Counted from the stretch's first letter, positions 48,783 through 60,454 are shown. The stretch: 64,000 nucleotides of DNA from Chloroflexi bacterium CSP1-4 (GCA_001443375.1 LDXM01000001.1:86533-150532), one strand, 5' to 3'. Notes: generated from the sequence alone by a model not told the origin. A program made the numbers and translations.

Positions 48783-49756
48783 ACGCCGCTCCGGGAGACA
48801 TCCTGCAGTGCCTGCTCGAACGCCGGGGTCGAGGCGTTCGCCAGCAACCGGCTGAGATGCCTGTCGGCGTAGGCCACGAAATCCACATCGAGCGTGCTGA
48901 TGGCTTGCTGCAACACGCCCCACATCGCCTCGCGGAAGTCCGACACGACGCGCATGAGGCGCAGCCGGGCCAGGCGCTCGCGGCGCGCCTCGCCCTCGTA
49001 GGCGGCGAGGAGTGCGGCGTCCTCCGCCGCCGAGAGGCCGTGGTTGACGCTGAAGTTGCCGAGGTCGAAGAACGGGTCGCCCATGCCCGCGTACTCCCAG
49101 TCGACGATGCGCACGCGTGTGCCGTCGTCGATGAAGTTCGCGTTGAGCAGGTCGTTGTGGCAGGGTCGCATCTCGACCGGGTTGCGCAGGAAGGCGACCT
49201 CGATGCGGCGGATCCGCTCGTGCGCCGGCTCGTATGCGTCGGGGATGGGCACGCCGCGCGCGAGCGCCAGGGCACGGTACGCCTCGCCGATGCGGTAGGG
49301 CACGAAGATGCCGGGGATGGCCGGCCCCTCGTGGATGAGGCGGATCGAGTCGGCCACGCGGCGGATCGTCTCCGGCTCATGGACCGCCTCGTCGGAGATG
49401 CCGCTGCCGACGATGAAGCGCGTGACGAGGTAGCCCTCGGGCCGGATGTAGGCCGTCACCTCCGGACCGACCCCTACCCCGGCCGCGGCTACCGTGGCGG
49501 CGTGCTCGACCTCGCGGCTGATGCCCAGCAGGTGCGTGTCGTTGCCGCCCAGGCGGATGACGAACGTCTCGCCGCCTCGCGCGGCCGCGGCAAGTCCTCC
49601 GTCCGCGTCGACGCGGAAGTTGCGGTTGGTGATTCCCCCGCTGATCGGCGTCAGGACGAGATCGCGACCGGCCAGCTCCGGCACGCGCTGCATGGCCGCG
49701 ACAAGGGTCTCGCGCAGCTCGCCGCCGAGCGGTTCCTCGGGTCCCGGGGTGGTCAT
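48779..49756 (-). CDS. Choline/ethanolamine kinase-fold phosphotransferase (copy 2)
   Basis: A 325-residue paralogue of the gene at 41639. The N-lobe reads ISGGITNRNFRV and FVIRLGGNDTHLLGI, the catalytic loop MRPCHNDLLNANFIDDGTRVRIVDWEYAGMGDPFFDLGNFSVNHGL. The HNDLxxxNFI and IVDWEYAGMGD motifs are typical of choline/ethanolamine kinases. It is the third gene of a tightly coupled operon (flavoprotein, IMPase, kinase) with ATGA overlaps, so its substrate is probably tied to the amine pathway. Confidence 0.87.
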   Translation of the reverse strand: MTTPGPEEPLGGELRETLVAAMQRVPELAGRDLVLTPISGGITNRNFRVDADGGLAAAARGGETFVIRLGGNDTHLLGISREVEHAATVAAAGVGVGPEVTAYIRPEGYLVTRFIVGSGISDEAVHEPETIRRVADSIRLIHEGPAIPGIFVPYRIGEAYRALALARGVPIPDAYEPAHERIRRIEVAFLRNPVEMRPCHNDLLNANFIDDGTRVRIVDWEYAGMGDPFFDLGNFSVNHGLSAAEDAALLAAYEGEARRERLARLRLMRVVSDFREAMWGVLQQAISTLDVDFVAYADRHLSRLLANASTPAFEQALQDVSRSGV

Positions 49757-50616
49757 CGGCGTGCGTCGCCGTCTCGGGGGCCCGCCAGCCCCGCCAGCAG
49801 GGCGTGGTGCAGGAGGCCGTTGGAGGCCATCATGGTGGGCTCGTGGATGGAGCGCCGGCCGGCGAAGTCGGTGACCACGCCTCCCGCCTCCTCGATGAGG
49901 ATGAGCGGCGCGGCCAGGTCCCAGGCGTTCATGCCGACCTCGATCATCGCCTCGGCGGCGCCCTCAGCCACGAGAGCGTAACCCCAGAAGTCGCCGAAGC
50001 CGCGGTCGCGCCAGGCGCGGGCGAGCAGGCCGCGGAAGCCGGGCGCCCAGGGCTCGATGTCGGTGGGCGAGCTGTACACGAGCTGCGCGTCGGCGAGGGC
50101 GGCCACACGCGAGACGTGGATGCGCCGCTGCTCCCCCGGCCCCAGCCCGGCCCCGCCCACGGCCCAGGCGCCGCCGCCGCGCCAGGCCAGCCAGCGCTCG
50201 CGCAGCGCGGGGGCGCTGATGACGCCGACCTGCATCTCGCCGTCGCGCTCGACGCCGAGCAGCGTGCCGAAGAGGGGCACGCCGCGCATGAAGTTGTGGG
50301 TTCCGTCGATGGGGTCGACATACCAGCGCACGGACGCCTCGCCGGCCTCCTCACCCTCCTCCTCGCCGATCAGGCCGTGGTCGGGGTGGACGGCCAGGAT
50401 GCGCTCGCGGATGCGTCGCTCGATGGCCTTGTCGGCCTGGGTCACGAAGGACCGGTCGGGCTTGGCCGTGATCTCGAGGTCGCGCCGGAAGTGGGCCAGG
50501 GCGAGGGCGTCGGCCTCGTCGCAGAGCGCCAGCGCGAGGTCCAGCCAGCCGCGCAGCTCGGCCTCCGTCCCGAGCCGCAGCGAGGCGCTCCATTCGGGAC
50601 CGTAGGGGGCACTCAC
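49753..50616 (-). CDS. Inositol-monophosphatase-family phosphatase
   Basis: A 287-residue Mg2+-dependent, Li+-sensitive type phosphatase. Motifs: GLIGEEEGEE, VDPIDGTHNFMRGVPLFGTLLG and NAWDLAAPLILIEEAGGVVTDFAG. These fit inositol monophosphatase and the related histidinol-phosphatase (HisN) branch equally. It overlaps both neighbours (GTGA with the flavoprotein stop, ATGA with the kinase start). It could complete inositol synthesis with ino1, or act in the amine operon it sits in. GTG start is fixed by the overlap. Confidence 0.87.
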   Translation of the reverse strand: MSAPYGPEWSASLRLGTEAELRGWLDLALALCDEADALALAHFRRDLEITAKPDRSFVTQADKAIERRIRERILAVHPDHGLIGEEEGEEAGEASVRWYVDPIDGTHNFMRGVPLFGTLLGVERDGEMQVGVISAPALRERWLAWRGGGAWAVGGAGLGPGEQRRIHVSRVAALADAQLVYSSPTDIEPWAPGFRGLLARAWRDRGFGDFWGYALVAEGAAEAMIEVGMNAWDLAAPLILIEEAGGVVTDFAGRRSIHEPTMMASNGLLHHALLAGLAGPRDGDARR

Positions 50617-53039
50617 GAGCGGATCCGCTCCCCGGCCGGGTCCCACAGCGGCTCGCGCACGACCTCGGCGCCGACCCAGGCGCCGAAGACGTCGATCTCG
50701 CCACGCGTGCCGGGGACGGCCCGCTCAGGCGGCAGGTAGGCGTAGGCGATGCTCTTCGCCACGGCATGGCCGTAGCCCCCCGAGGTGACCCGGCCCACGA
50801 TCGCCCCACCGATGCGCACGGGCTCGTTGCCCAGCGTGACCGAGCGCGGGTCGTCGAGCACGAGGCAGGCCAGGCGCCTGCGGGGCCCGGCCGCCTTCCG
50901 CGCCAGGAGCGCCTCCCGGCCGATGAAGTCGGTGCCCTTGTCGAGCCTGACCGCGAACCCCAGGCCGGCCTCGTAGGGCGTCTCCTCGGGGGTGATGTCG
51001 CTCGACCAGACGCGGTAGCCCTTCTCCAGACGCAGCGCGTCGATGGCTCGGTACCCGCCGGCCAGCATGCCCTGCGCCCGTCCGGCCTCCCAGAGGGTCT
51101 GCCACAGCCCGCGTCCGTATTCGCTGGGCGGATACAGCTCCCAGCCCAACTCGCCCACGTACGTGACGCGCAGCGCCAGCACCGGGACGTGCGCCAGCGT
51201 GATCTCGCGCGCCGTCAGGTAGGGGAAGGCCTCGTTCGACAGGTCATCCCGGGTGAGCGGCGCGAGGATGTCGCGCGCCCGCGGCCCCCAGATGCCGAGG
51301 CAGGCGCGGGACGAGGTGACGTCGCGCACCCGGACGGAGCCGTCCGCGGGCAGGTGGGCCCGGATCCAGCCCAGGTCGTGGTTGCCGAAGGCTGTCCCGG
51401 TGACGATGAGGAAGAGCTCCTCGGCCAGGCGCGTGACGGTGAAGTCGCACTCGATGCCGCCGCGCGTGTTGAGCATCTGCGTGTAGGTGATGGAGCCGAC
51501 CGGGCGGTCGACGTCGTTGGCGCACAGTCGCTGCAGGAAGGCGAGGGCGCCCGCCCCCGAGATCTCGATCTTGGCGAAGCTCGACTCGTCGAAGAGGGCG
51601 GCCGCCTGCCGCGTCGCCAGGGCCTCCGCGCCGATGGCCGGCGACCAGTGCTGGCCCGCCCAGCCGTGCGGGCGCAGCGCCTCGTCGCCCAGGGCGGCGT
51701 TGGGCTCGAACCAGTTCGGCCGCTCCCAGCCCGACTTCTCGCCGAAGACCGCACCGAGCGCGCGCAACTCCTCGTAGGCCGGCGAGAGGCGCAGCGGCCG
51801 GCCAGCCTGCCGCTCCTCGTTGGGGTAGTGGATGTCGTAGTAGGTGGCGTACGTCTCGAACGTCCGGGCCAGCGTGTACGCCTGGGAGCGGTACTGCGCG
51901 CCGAAGCGGCGGATGTCCATCTTCCAGAGGTCCAGCTCCGGCTCCCCCCCCACGATCCACTGGGCCATCTGCTGGCCGATGCCCCCGGCGCCGGCGATGC
52001 CATGGGCGCAGAAGCCGGCGGCCACGAAGAAGCCGCGCACCTCCGACTCGCCCAGGATGAACTCGTTGTCCGGCGTGAACGCCTCCGGGCCGTTGATGAG
52101 CCGCGTCACCTCCGCGTCGGCGATGGCCGGCACGCGCCGCACGGCGCCATCCATGATCGCCGCGAAGCGCGGCCAGTCCGGGGCCAGCAGCCGGCCGTTG
52201 AAGTCGGGCGGCACGCCATCGAGCGACCAGGGCGCAGGGTCGCGCTCGTAGCCGCCCATGCACAGGCCGCCCACCTCCTCACGGAAGTAGACCAGGTTGT
52301 CCGGGTCGCGCATGGTCGGGATGTCCGGCCGCACGCCCGGGATGGGCTTGGTCAGCAGGTACTGGTGGGCCATGGGGATGATGGGCACGGTCACGCCGGC
52401 CAGGCGGCCGATCTCGGGCGCGAACATGCCGCCGGCGTTGACCACTACGTCCGTCCGGATCTCACCGCGGTCGGTGACCACGCCGCGCACGCGGCCGCCT
52501 TCGACGCTGATCCCCGTGACGCGGTGCTCGGTCAGGATGCGCGCGCCGCGCGCCTTCGCTCCCGCGGCCAGGGCGAAGGCGAGGTTCGAGGGGTCGAGCC
52601 AGCCGTCGGTGGGCAGGAAGACGGCGCCCAGCACGCCCTCGGGGTCGAAGAGGGGGAAGAGATCGTGCGCCTCCCGCGTGGAGACCAGCTCCAAGGGCAG
52701 GCCGAAGGTGCGCGCCCAGCCGACCTGGCGCCGCAGCTCCTCGAGGCGCGCCGGGGAGCTGGCCAGGCGCAGCGAGCCGACCTCGTGCCAGGAGACGTCC
52801 ACGCCGGTCTCCGCGGTCAGGCGCCGGTACAGGCCGGCGCCGTACATCATCATCCGCGTGAGGGTCGTCGAGCTGCGCAGCTGCCCCACCAGGCCGGCCG
52901 AATGGAAGGTGGACCCGGACGTGAGCCCGGCGCGGTCCACGAGCACGACGTCATGCCAGCCCAGCTCGGCGAGGTGATAGGCGATGCTGGTGCCGCCCAC
53001 GCCGCCCCCGATCACGACCGCCTGTGCCTGCTCGACCAT
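50613..53039 (-). CDS. Dimethylglycine/sarcosine-dehydrogenase-like flavoprotein with GcvT domain (copy 2)
   Basis: An 808-residue paralogue of the gene at 45437, with the same order: FAD domain (AVVIGGGVGGTSIAYHLAELGW; GSTFHSAGL with H46 at the covalent-FAD position), then the GcvT domain (AALFDESSFAKIEISGAGALAFLQRLCANDVDRPVGSITYTQMLNTRGGIECDFTVTRL). The conserved AIDALRLEKGYRVWSSDI block is present. Differences in the FAD-site flank and the middle region suggest a different N-methylated substrate from copy 1. First gene of a three-gene coupled operon. A GGAGGG lies about 12 bases before the ATG. Confidence 0.88.
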   Translation of the reverse strand: MVEQAQAVVIGGGVGGTSIAYHLAELGWHDVVLVDRAGLTSGSTFHSAGLVGQLRSSTTLTRMMMYGAGLYRRLTAETGVDVSWHEVGSLRLASSPARLEELRRQVGWARTFGLPLELVSTREAHDLFPLFDPEGVLGAVFLPTDGWLDPSNLAFALAAGAKARGARILTEHRVTGISVEGGRVRGVVTDRGEIRTDVVVNAGGMFAPEIGRLAGVTVPIIPMAHQYLLTKPIPGVRPDIPTMRDPDNLVYFREEVGGLCMGGYERDPAPWSLDGVPPDFNGRLLAPDWPRFAAIMDGAVRRVPAIADAEVTRLINGPEAFTPDNEFILGESEVRGFFVAAGFCAHGIAGAGGIGQQMAQWIVGGEPELDLWKMDIRRFGAQYRSQAYTLARTFETYATYYDIHYPNEERQAGRPLRLSPAYEELRALGAVFGEKSGWERPNWFEPNAALGDEALRPHGWAGQHWSPAIGAEALATRQAAALFDESSFAKIEISGAGALAFLQRLCANDVDRPVGSITYTQMLNTRGGIECDFTVTRLAEELFLIVTGTAFGNHDLGWIRAHLPADGSVRVRDVTSSRACLGIWGPRARDILAPLTRDDLSNEAFPYLTAREITLAHVPVLALRVTYVGELGWELYPPSEYGRGLWQTLWEAGRAQGMLAGGYRAIDALRLEKGYRVWSSDITPEETPYEAGLGFAVRLDKGTDFIGREALLARKAAGPRRRLACLVLDDPRSVTLGNEPVRIGGAIVGRVTSGGYGHAVAKSIAYAYLPPERAVPGTRGEIDVFGAWVGAEVVREPLWDPAGERIRS

Positions 53040-53087
53040 GCCGGAACGGGACCCTCCTGCTGTGGTGGGCGGGGCGCGGGGACGCCG

Positions 53088-54026
53088 CTACGGTAGCGCG
53101 AAGCTCCGCATGAGGTAGCGCTCCGCCGCGAGCATCGGCTCCGTCGCCGAGAGGATGGCCGGCGATCCATCGAGGCGCAGGCCGGCGCGCAGGAGCGCGG
53201 GCAGCGCTGCCGACGGGCCGGGCACGACGAGCTGCCAGCTGCCGGCGGGCTGGACCGTGGTCATGAGGTGGGCGACGACGCCCTCCAGCATGGATCCGTC
53301 GCGTACCACGACGGGCCCCAGGCGGCCGCTGGGCTGGGCATAGCCGTAGCCGATCACCGCCCCACTGCGCCGGTGTCGGTAGAGCCAGCCGCGCCGCCCC
53401 TCGTCGCGGTCGTCGCGGTGGTCGACGGGCCGGCGGTGGCCGACCGCGCCCAGGTCCAGCTCGTCGAGCGCGTCAGCCAGGACGATGCCCTCACCGGCGG
53501 CCTCGAGCGTCTCGAAGGCGGCCGCCGCGAGCGCGTCCGGCAGCGGCGCCAGCGCGCCCGGTCGGGGCGTGCCGGTCACGAGGTGGACGGGCACCTGCGG
53601 CACGAGCCCGTAGCGCGCGTAGAGACCCGTCGAAACCGGTTGGATGGCCTCGACGCAGGTGGCCAGGACGCCGCCTTGAGCGCGCCAGGCGTCCGGTCCG
53701 CCGCTGGGGAACGTGCGCTCCAGGAGACGACGCCCCAGTCCCGCCGCCTGGAAGGCCGGCTCCACGAAGAGGAAGGCGAGGAACCAGAGCCGCTCGCGCT
53801 CGACGGCGATGCCGAAAGCGACGGTCCTTCCGTCCGATTCGGCCAGCCAGGCGCCGGCCGGATGGCTGGCCGCGAGCCGGCCGAAGAGCCGCTCCAGGGC
53901 CCCCTCGTTGCGCGGCCAGCGCCCCTCGCGGCGGCGATCCTGAAGCTCCTCCATGGCCGCGTAGAAGACGGCCGTGCAGGCCGCCAGGTCGTCAGCGCCG
54001 ATCGGCCGCAGGGTGGGCTCGGGCAC
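53088..54026 (-). CDS. GNAT-family N-acetyltransferase, two-domain
   Basis: A 312-residue protein. The N-terminal half is a clear GNAT domain: LRPIGADDLAACTAVFYAAM, WLAESDGRTVAFGIAVERERLWFLAFLFVEPAFQAAGLGRRLLER (acetyl-CoA loop AAGLGRR). The C-terminal half (about 195-300, GAVIGYGYAQPSGRLGPVVV) looks like a second, degenerate GNAT fold. Substrate unknown. It lies between prfB and the flavoprotein operon, only four bases after the prfB start-distal end. GTG start. Confidence 0.83.
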   Translation of the reverse strand: MPEPTLRPIGADDLAACTAVFYAAMEELQDRRREGRWPRNEGALERLFGRLAASHPAGAWLAESDGRTVAFGIAVERERLWFLAFLFVEPAFQAAGLGRRLLERTFPSGGPDAWRAQGGVLATCVEAIQPVSTGLYARYGLVPQVPVHLVTGTPRPGALAPLPDALAAAAFETLEAAGEGIVLADALDELDLGAVGHRRPVDHRDDRDEGRRGWLYRHRRSGAVIGYGYAQPSGRLGPVVVRDGSMLEGVVAHLMTTVQPAGSWQLVVPGPSAALPALLRAGLRLDGSPAILSATEPMLAAERYLMRSFALP

Positions 54027-54029
54027 TCG

Positions 54030-55131
54030 CTAGCCCGCCTCGACGCCAAGGGTGGCGAGCCGCTCGAGCTCGGCCTGCATGAAGGCGTCGAGGTCGCCGT
54101 CGAGGACCGCCGCCGTGTCGGAGGTCTCGTACTCGGTGCGGTGGTCCTTGACCATCTGGTAGGGGTGCAGGACGTAGGAGCGGATCTGGTTGCCCCAGCC
54201 CGCCTCGACGTGCTCGCCGCGCAGCTCCGCCAGCTCCTTCTCGCGCTCTTCCAGGGCTCGCTCGAGCAGCCGCGCCCGGAGGATCTTCATGGCCGCCTCC
54301 CGGTTCTGGACCTGGGAGCGCTCGTTCTGGCTCTGGGCCACGATGCCCGTCGGGATGTGCGTCAGTCGCACGGCCGAGTCGGTCTTGTTGACGTGCTGCC
54401 CGCCGGCGCCGGTGGCGCGGTAGGTGTCGACGCGCAGGTCGTCGGGGTCGATCTCGACCTCCACGTCGTCCTCGACCTCCGGGAGCACCTCGATGAGCGC
54501 GAACGTCGTCTGGCGCCGCTTCTGCGAGTCGAAGGGGCTGATGCGCACGAGCCGGTGGACGCCACGCTCGGCCCGCAGCCAGCCGTAGGCGGCGCGACCG
54601 CTCATCTCGATGGTGGCGCTCTTGATGCCCGCCTGCTCGCCCTCCAGGCGATCGAGGATCTCCGTGGCGAAGCGGTGGCGCTCGGCCCAGCGCAGGTACA
54701 TGCGCAGCAGCATCTCGGCCCAGTCGGTGGCCTCCGTTCCGCCCGCGCCGGCGCTGATGCTCAAGAGCGCGCTACGCTCGTCATAGGGGCCCGAGAAGAG
54801 GAGGCTCGTGCGCTGGCGCGCGTAATCCGCGGCGAGCGCGACGTACTCCGCCTCGACGCCGACCGCCAGCTCGGGGTCCACCGCCAGCAGCTCGTGGAGC
54901 TCCGCCAGGTCCCCGGCGCGACGCTCCAGGTCCCGCCACGTGCGCAGTTCCTGGCGCAGCCCATCCGCCTCTCGCAGGACCTTCTGGGCCGCCCGCTGGT
55001 CGTCCCAGAAGCCGGGTTGGGACGCCCGCGCCTCGAGCGCGGCTAGGGTCGCCTCCCTGGTCCCGAGGTCAAAGACGCCCCGAGGTCGCGCGGATCCGCT
55101 CGACGAGATCGCGGACGTCTGACGCGTCCAC
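54030..55131 (-). CDS. prfB: Peptide chain release factor 2 with programmed +1 frameshift
   Basis: Terminates translation at UGA and UAA. It is encoded in two frames: 20 codons from GTG 55131 to CTT (55074-55072), then, after skipping T55071, 346 codons from GAC 55070 to the stop at 54030, 366 residues in all. The recognition tripeptide SPF (RISPFDSQKRR) and the catalytic GGQ (TGAGGQHVNKTDSAVRLTH) are present. The slippery CTT-TGA-C with an upstream G-rich CGGGGCG is the classical autoregulatory site, so RF2 controls its own synthesis. The GTG shares one base with the stop of the cysteine-rich gene upstream. Confidence 0.95.
55069..55074 (-). promoter_or_regulatory. Programmed +1 ribosomal frameshift site of prfB
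   Basis: CTT TGA followed by C, with CGGGGCG three bases upstream acting as an internal Shine-Dalgarno. Reading before it gives ATSGRL; after a +1 shift it gives DLGTREATLAALEARASQPG, matching RF2 domain 1. Confidence 0.92.
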
Positions 55132-55388
55132 TATCCACGACCTCGCAGGTCCTGGAGGAGCAGCGGCCGCAGTTCGATGATCCGCAGGGCCGTCTTGCTT
55201 CTCGCGACGACGGGGTTCACGCAGGGGCAGTAGCCGTTGTGGATGCAAACGCCACAGTTGCCGTCACAGTCGAGCCACGCGGCGTAGCTGCATTTCCGGC
55301 AGTCGCGCTCGCAGGCGATGAGGTCGACGAACTCGTCGTCGACGGCACCCGACTTCAAGCGATCCTCGCTCCCTCGATGGGCCTCCAC
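55131..55388 (-). CDS. Small cysteine-rich protein of unknown function
   Basis: An 85-residue protein not recognised as any family. Eight cysteines fall in about 35 residues: C-x3-C-x2-C (ACERDCRKC), then C-x3-C-x2-C (DCDGNCGVC), then C-x-C (YCPC). This spacing suits binding of zinc or iron-sulfur clusters. A basic helical C-terminus (SKTALRIIELRPLLLQDL) follows. It has its own promoter, and its stop touches the prfB GTG, so it is co-expressed with RF2. GTG 55388 is used; a TTG ten codons later, with GAGGGAGCGAGG upstream, is an alternative start. Confidence 0.7.
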   Translation of the reverse strand: MEAHRGSEDRLKSGAVDDEFVDLIACERDCRKCSYAAWLDCDGNCGVCIHNGYCPCVNPVVARSKTALRIIELRPLLLQDLRGRG

Positions 55389-55459
55389 GCGACGCCGGGG
55401 CGCTGCGCGCCGGAAGGCAAACCGAACGCCGGAAGGGCGACCTCCGGCGTGTTTCAGCG

Positions 55460-55488
55460 AGTATACGGAGGCGCCCCGCGGGCCTCAA
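55460..55488 (-). promoter_or_regulatory. Promoter of the cysteine-rich gene and prfB (TTGAGG-N17-TATACT)
   Basis: On the minus strand, -35 TTGAGG (55488-55483), 17-base spacer and -10 TATACT (55465-55460). The leader of about 65 bases contains a 7-bp stem (55427-55449, CGCCGGA/TCCGGCG). Confidence 0.65.
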
Positions 55489-55502
55489 TAGGTCGAGCGG
55501 GG

Positions 55503-55520
55503 AAAAAAGGCCAAAAGGCC
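55503..55520 (-). terminator. T-tract terminator after the SanA/YdcF-like gene
   Basis: On the minus strand GGCC-TTTT-GGCC is followed by six T residues. The stem is only 4 bp, but this is the only stem-plus-T-run seen in the window and it sits 13 bases after the gene. Confidence 0.45.
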
Positions 55521-55533
55521 ATGAAATCCGCCT

Positions 55534-56120
55534 TCACGGCCCGAAGAAGTAGCCGCCCAGCGCGGCCAACTCATGCAGTGTCGCCTCGAGGCGGGGCCCC
55601 GGCTCCAGGTCGGCGGGGCTGGTCCGGGTCGGCGATCCGCGGCCGGCGATGCCCAGCTCGCGGGCCACGAGGAGCACGCGCAGCATGTGTGTCCGGTCGC
55701 TGACGAACAAGGGCCGATCGAGGCCGTTGCGTCGCAGCAGCACGGCGACGTTGGCCAGCGACTCGCGCGTGTCGCGCCCGGTCGTCTCGGCCAGGATCCG
55801 ATCCGCCGACACGCCGTGCTCCACGGCGTAGGCGCGCGCTGCCTCCGCCTCGGAGAAGCGGTCGCCCGGCTGGCCGCCCCCGGTCACCACGAGCCACGGT
55901 GCGGCACCGTTGAGGACCAGCTCGACCGCGTGGTCGAGCCGGGCCCGGAAGATCGGCGAGGGGACCCCGCCGTACTGTGCCGCGCCGAGGACCACGACCG
56001 CGTCCACGGGCACGGCGCGTTCGTCGCGCTCACCCTGCTGCCAGATGCGGAAGGTGGTGTAGCCGGCGAGGAGTGCGAGGCCGAGGAGGGCCGACAGGGC
56101 CAGCCGAACCAGGTCGCCGC

Positions 56121-56136
<16 letters not shown>
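55534..56136 (-). CDS. DUF218 (SanA/YdcF-type) membrane protein
   Basis: A 200-residue protein with one N-terminal helix (about 11-27) and an extracytoplasmic DUF218 domain: VDAVVVLGAAQYGGVPSPIFRARLDHAVELVLNGAAPWLVVTGGG, then SEAEAARAYAVEHGVSADRILAETTGRDTRESLANVAVLLR. The family is linked to envelope permeability and vancomycin sensitivity in enterobacteria (SanA), with unknown chemistry. The GTG at 56136 overlaps the end of secA by 16 bases. Confidence 0.85.
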
Positions 56137-59081
<2,945 letters not shown>

Positions 59082-59091
59082 CGGACGGCCA

Positions 59092-59097
59092 AGTATA
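59092..59097 (-). promoter_or_regulatory. Candidate -10 box (TATACT) of secA
   Basis: TATACT on the minus strand, ten bases before the secA ATG. A leader of zero to three bases is predicted. No -35 is evident. Confidence 0.5.
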
Positions 59098-59133
59098 GGG
59101 CCGGGTCTCTCTCGGGCCCCCCACGGCCGGGGG

Positions 59134-59361
59134 TCAGCTCCAGAAGCCGATGCCGTAGCCGATGACGAGCAGCACGAAGGTCACTGCCGCGAGGCCGCCG
59201 AAGAGGAGGACGGCCCCCAACGGGCCGGCCTCCTGCCCTTCCGGGTTCTCGAGCGGCGCGGCGTCCCAGCGCGACGAGCGTAGCCGATGTCGCCAGCTCT
59301 TCTGCTCGACGGGGCTCGGCTCGAGGCCCCTCGTCACGGGCCGGTAGAGCTTCAGACTCAC
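59134..59361 (-). CDS. Small single-span membrane protein
   Basis: A 75-residue protein not recognised as a family. A basic cytosolic part (SLKLYRPVTRGLEPSPVEQKSWRHRLRSSRWD, about 2-34) is followed by one membrane helix near the C-terminus (about 50-73: AVLLFGGLAAVTFVLLVIGYGIGF). The GTG at 59361 is 20 bases after prs and has GAGGGG upstream. Location between prs and secA might suggest a Sec or membrane role, but nothing in the sequence proves it. Confidence 0.6.
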   Translation of the reverse strand: MSLKLYRPVTRGLEPSPVEQKSWRHRLRSSRWDAAPLENPEGQEAGPLGAVLLFGGLAAVTFVLLVIGYGIGFWS

Positions 59362-59380
59362 GGGTCGTCGCCCCTCGCTG

Positions 59381-60454
59381 TCAGGGGTTGCCGGCGCCGG
59401 CCGGGGTCGGCTCGGGTCGGCTGGAGATGGTGCGCATGCCGCCGTCCTCCCACAGGACCATCTCCTGCACGAGCTGGATCTCGCTTGAGAAGAGCGCCCC
59501 GACCGACTGCCCATAGTGGATGCGCCGGATGGCCTCGCCGATGAGGGGCGCGACGGAGAGCGTCTTGATCACGGGGATGCGCTTGGCCGGTTGCAGCGGG
59601 ATGGTATCGGTGACCACGACCTCGCGCAGGACCGAGTCGCGGATGCGCTCCACGGCGGGACCGGAGAGGACGCCGTGCGTGGAGCAGGCGTAGATCTCCT
59701 CCGTGCCCTCGCGCTGCAGGGCGCGGACCACCTCCATGAGCGTGCCCCCGGTGTCGATCTCATCGTCGACGATGATGGCCCGCTTGCCGCGCACTTCGCC
59801 GATGACGTTCATGAGCACGGCCTGGTCGAGGTTGCCGACGCGGCGCTTCTCGATGACCGCCAGCGGCGCGTCGAGCAGCGCGGCGAACGTGCGCGCCCGC
59901 TTGGCGAAGCCGAGGTCGGTGACCACGACGACGTTCTCCATCTGCTTCTGGCGGAAGTAGTTGCTCAGCAGGTGGACCGCCGTCAGCTCGTCCACGGGGA
60001 TGTTGAAGAAGCCCTGGATCTGGCCCTGGTGGAGGTCCATGGTCAGCAGCCGGTCGGCGCCGGCGACCTGGATCATGTCCGCGATGAGCCGCGCCGTGAT
60101 GGGCACGCGCGGCTGGTCTTTCTTGTCCGAGCGGCCATAGGCGTAGTAGGGCACCACGGCCGTGATCCGCCCGGCGCTGGCGCGCTTGAAGGCGTCGATC
60201 ATGATCAGCAGCTCCATGATCGACTTCTGGACCGGCGAACAGGTGGGCTGGACGAGGTAGACGTCCCTCTCGCGAACGTTGTCCAGGATCTTGACGAAGA
60301 TGTTCTCGTTGGCGAACTCGAAGACGTCCGCCCGCCCCAGCTCCTTGCCCAGATAGCGGCAGATCTTCCTGGCCAGGTCCGGGTTGGCGTTGCCCGCGTA
60401 GAGGCCGAAGTCCTCCCCGAGGCTAGCCTTGGCGGCCGCGCCGAAGTCGCTCAC
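59381..60454 (-). CDS. prs: Ribose-phosphate pyrophosphokinase
   Basis: A roughly 357-residue enzyme making PRPP from ribose 5-phosphate and ATP. Conserved blocks: GNANPDLARKICRYLGKELGRADVFEFANENIFVKI, the flexible-loop region VVPYYAYGRSDKKDQPR, the Mg-binding MDLHQGQIQGFF, and the PRPP loop IIVDDEIDTGGTL. The GTG at 60454 is chosen because GGGAGCGAG lies upstream; GTG 60487 immediately after gyrA is an alternative. A Pro-rich tail extends beyond the usual C-terminus. It follows gyrA on the same strand. Confidence 0.94.
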   Translation of the reverse strand: MSDFGAAAKASLGEDFGLYAGNANPDLARKICRYLGKELGRADVFEFANENIFVKILDNVRERDVYLVQPTCSPVQKSIMELLIMIDAFKRASAGRITAVVPYYAYGRSDKKDQPRVPITARLIADMIQVAGADRLLTMDLHQGQIQGFFNIPVDELTAVHLLSNYFRQKQMENVVVVTDLGFAKRARTFAALLDAPLAVIEKRRVGNLDQAVLMNVIGEVRGKRAIIVDDEIDTGGTLMEVVRALQREGTEEIYACSTHGVLSGPAVERIRDSVLREVVVTDTIPLQPAKRIPVIKTLSVAPLIGEAIRRIHYGQSVGALFSSEIQLVQEMVLWEDGGMRTISSRPEPTPAGAGNP

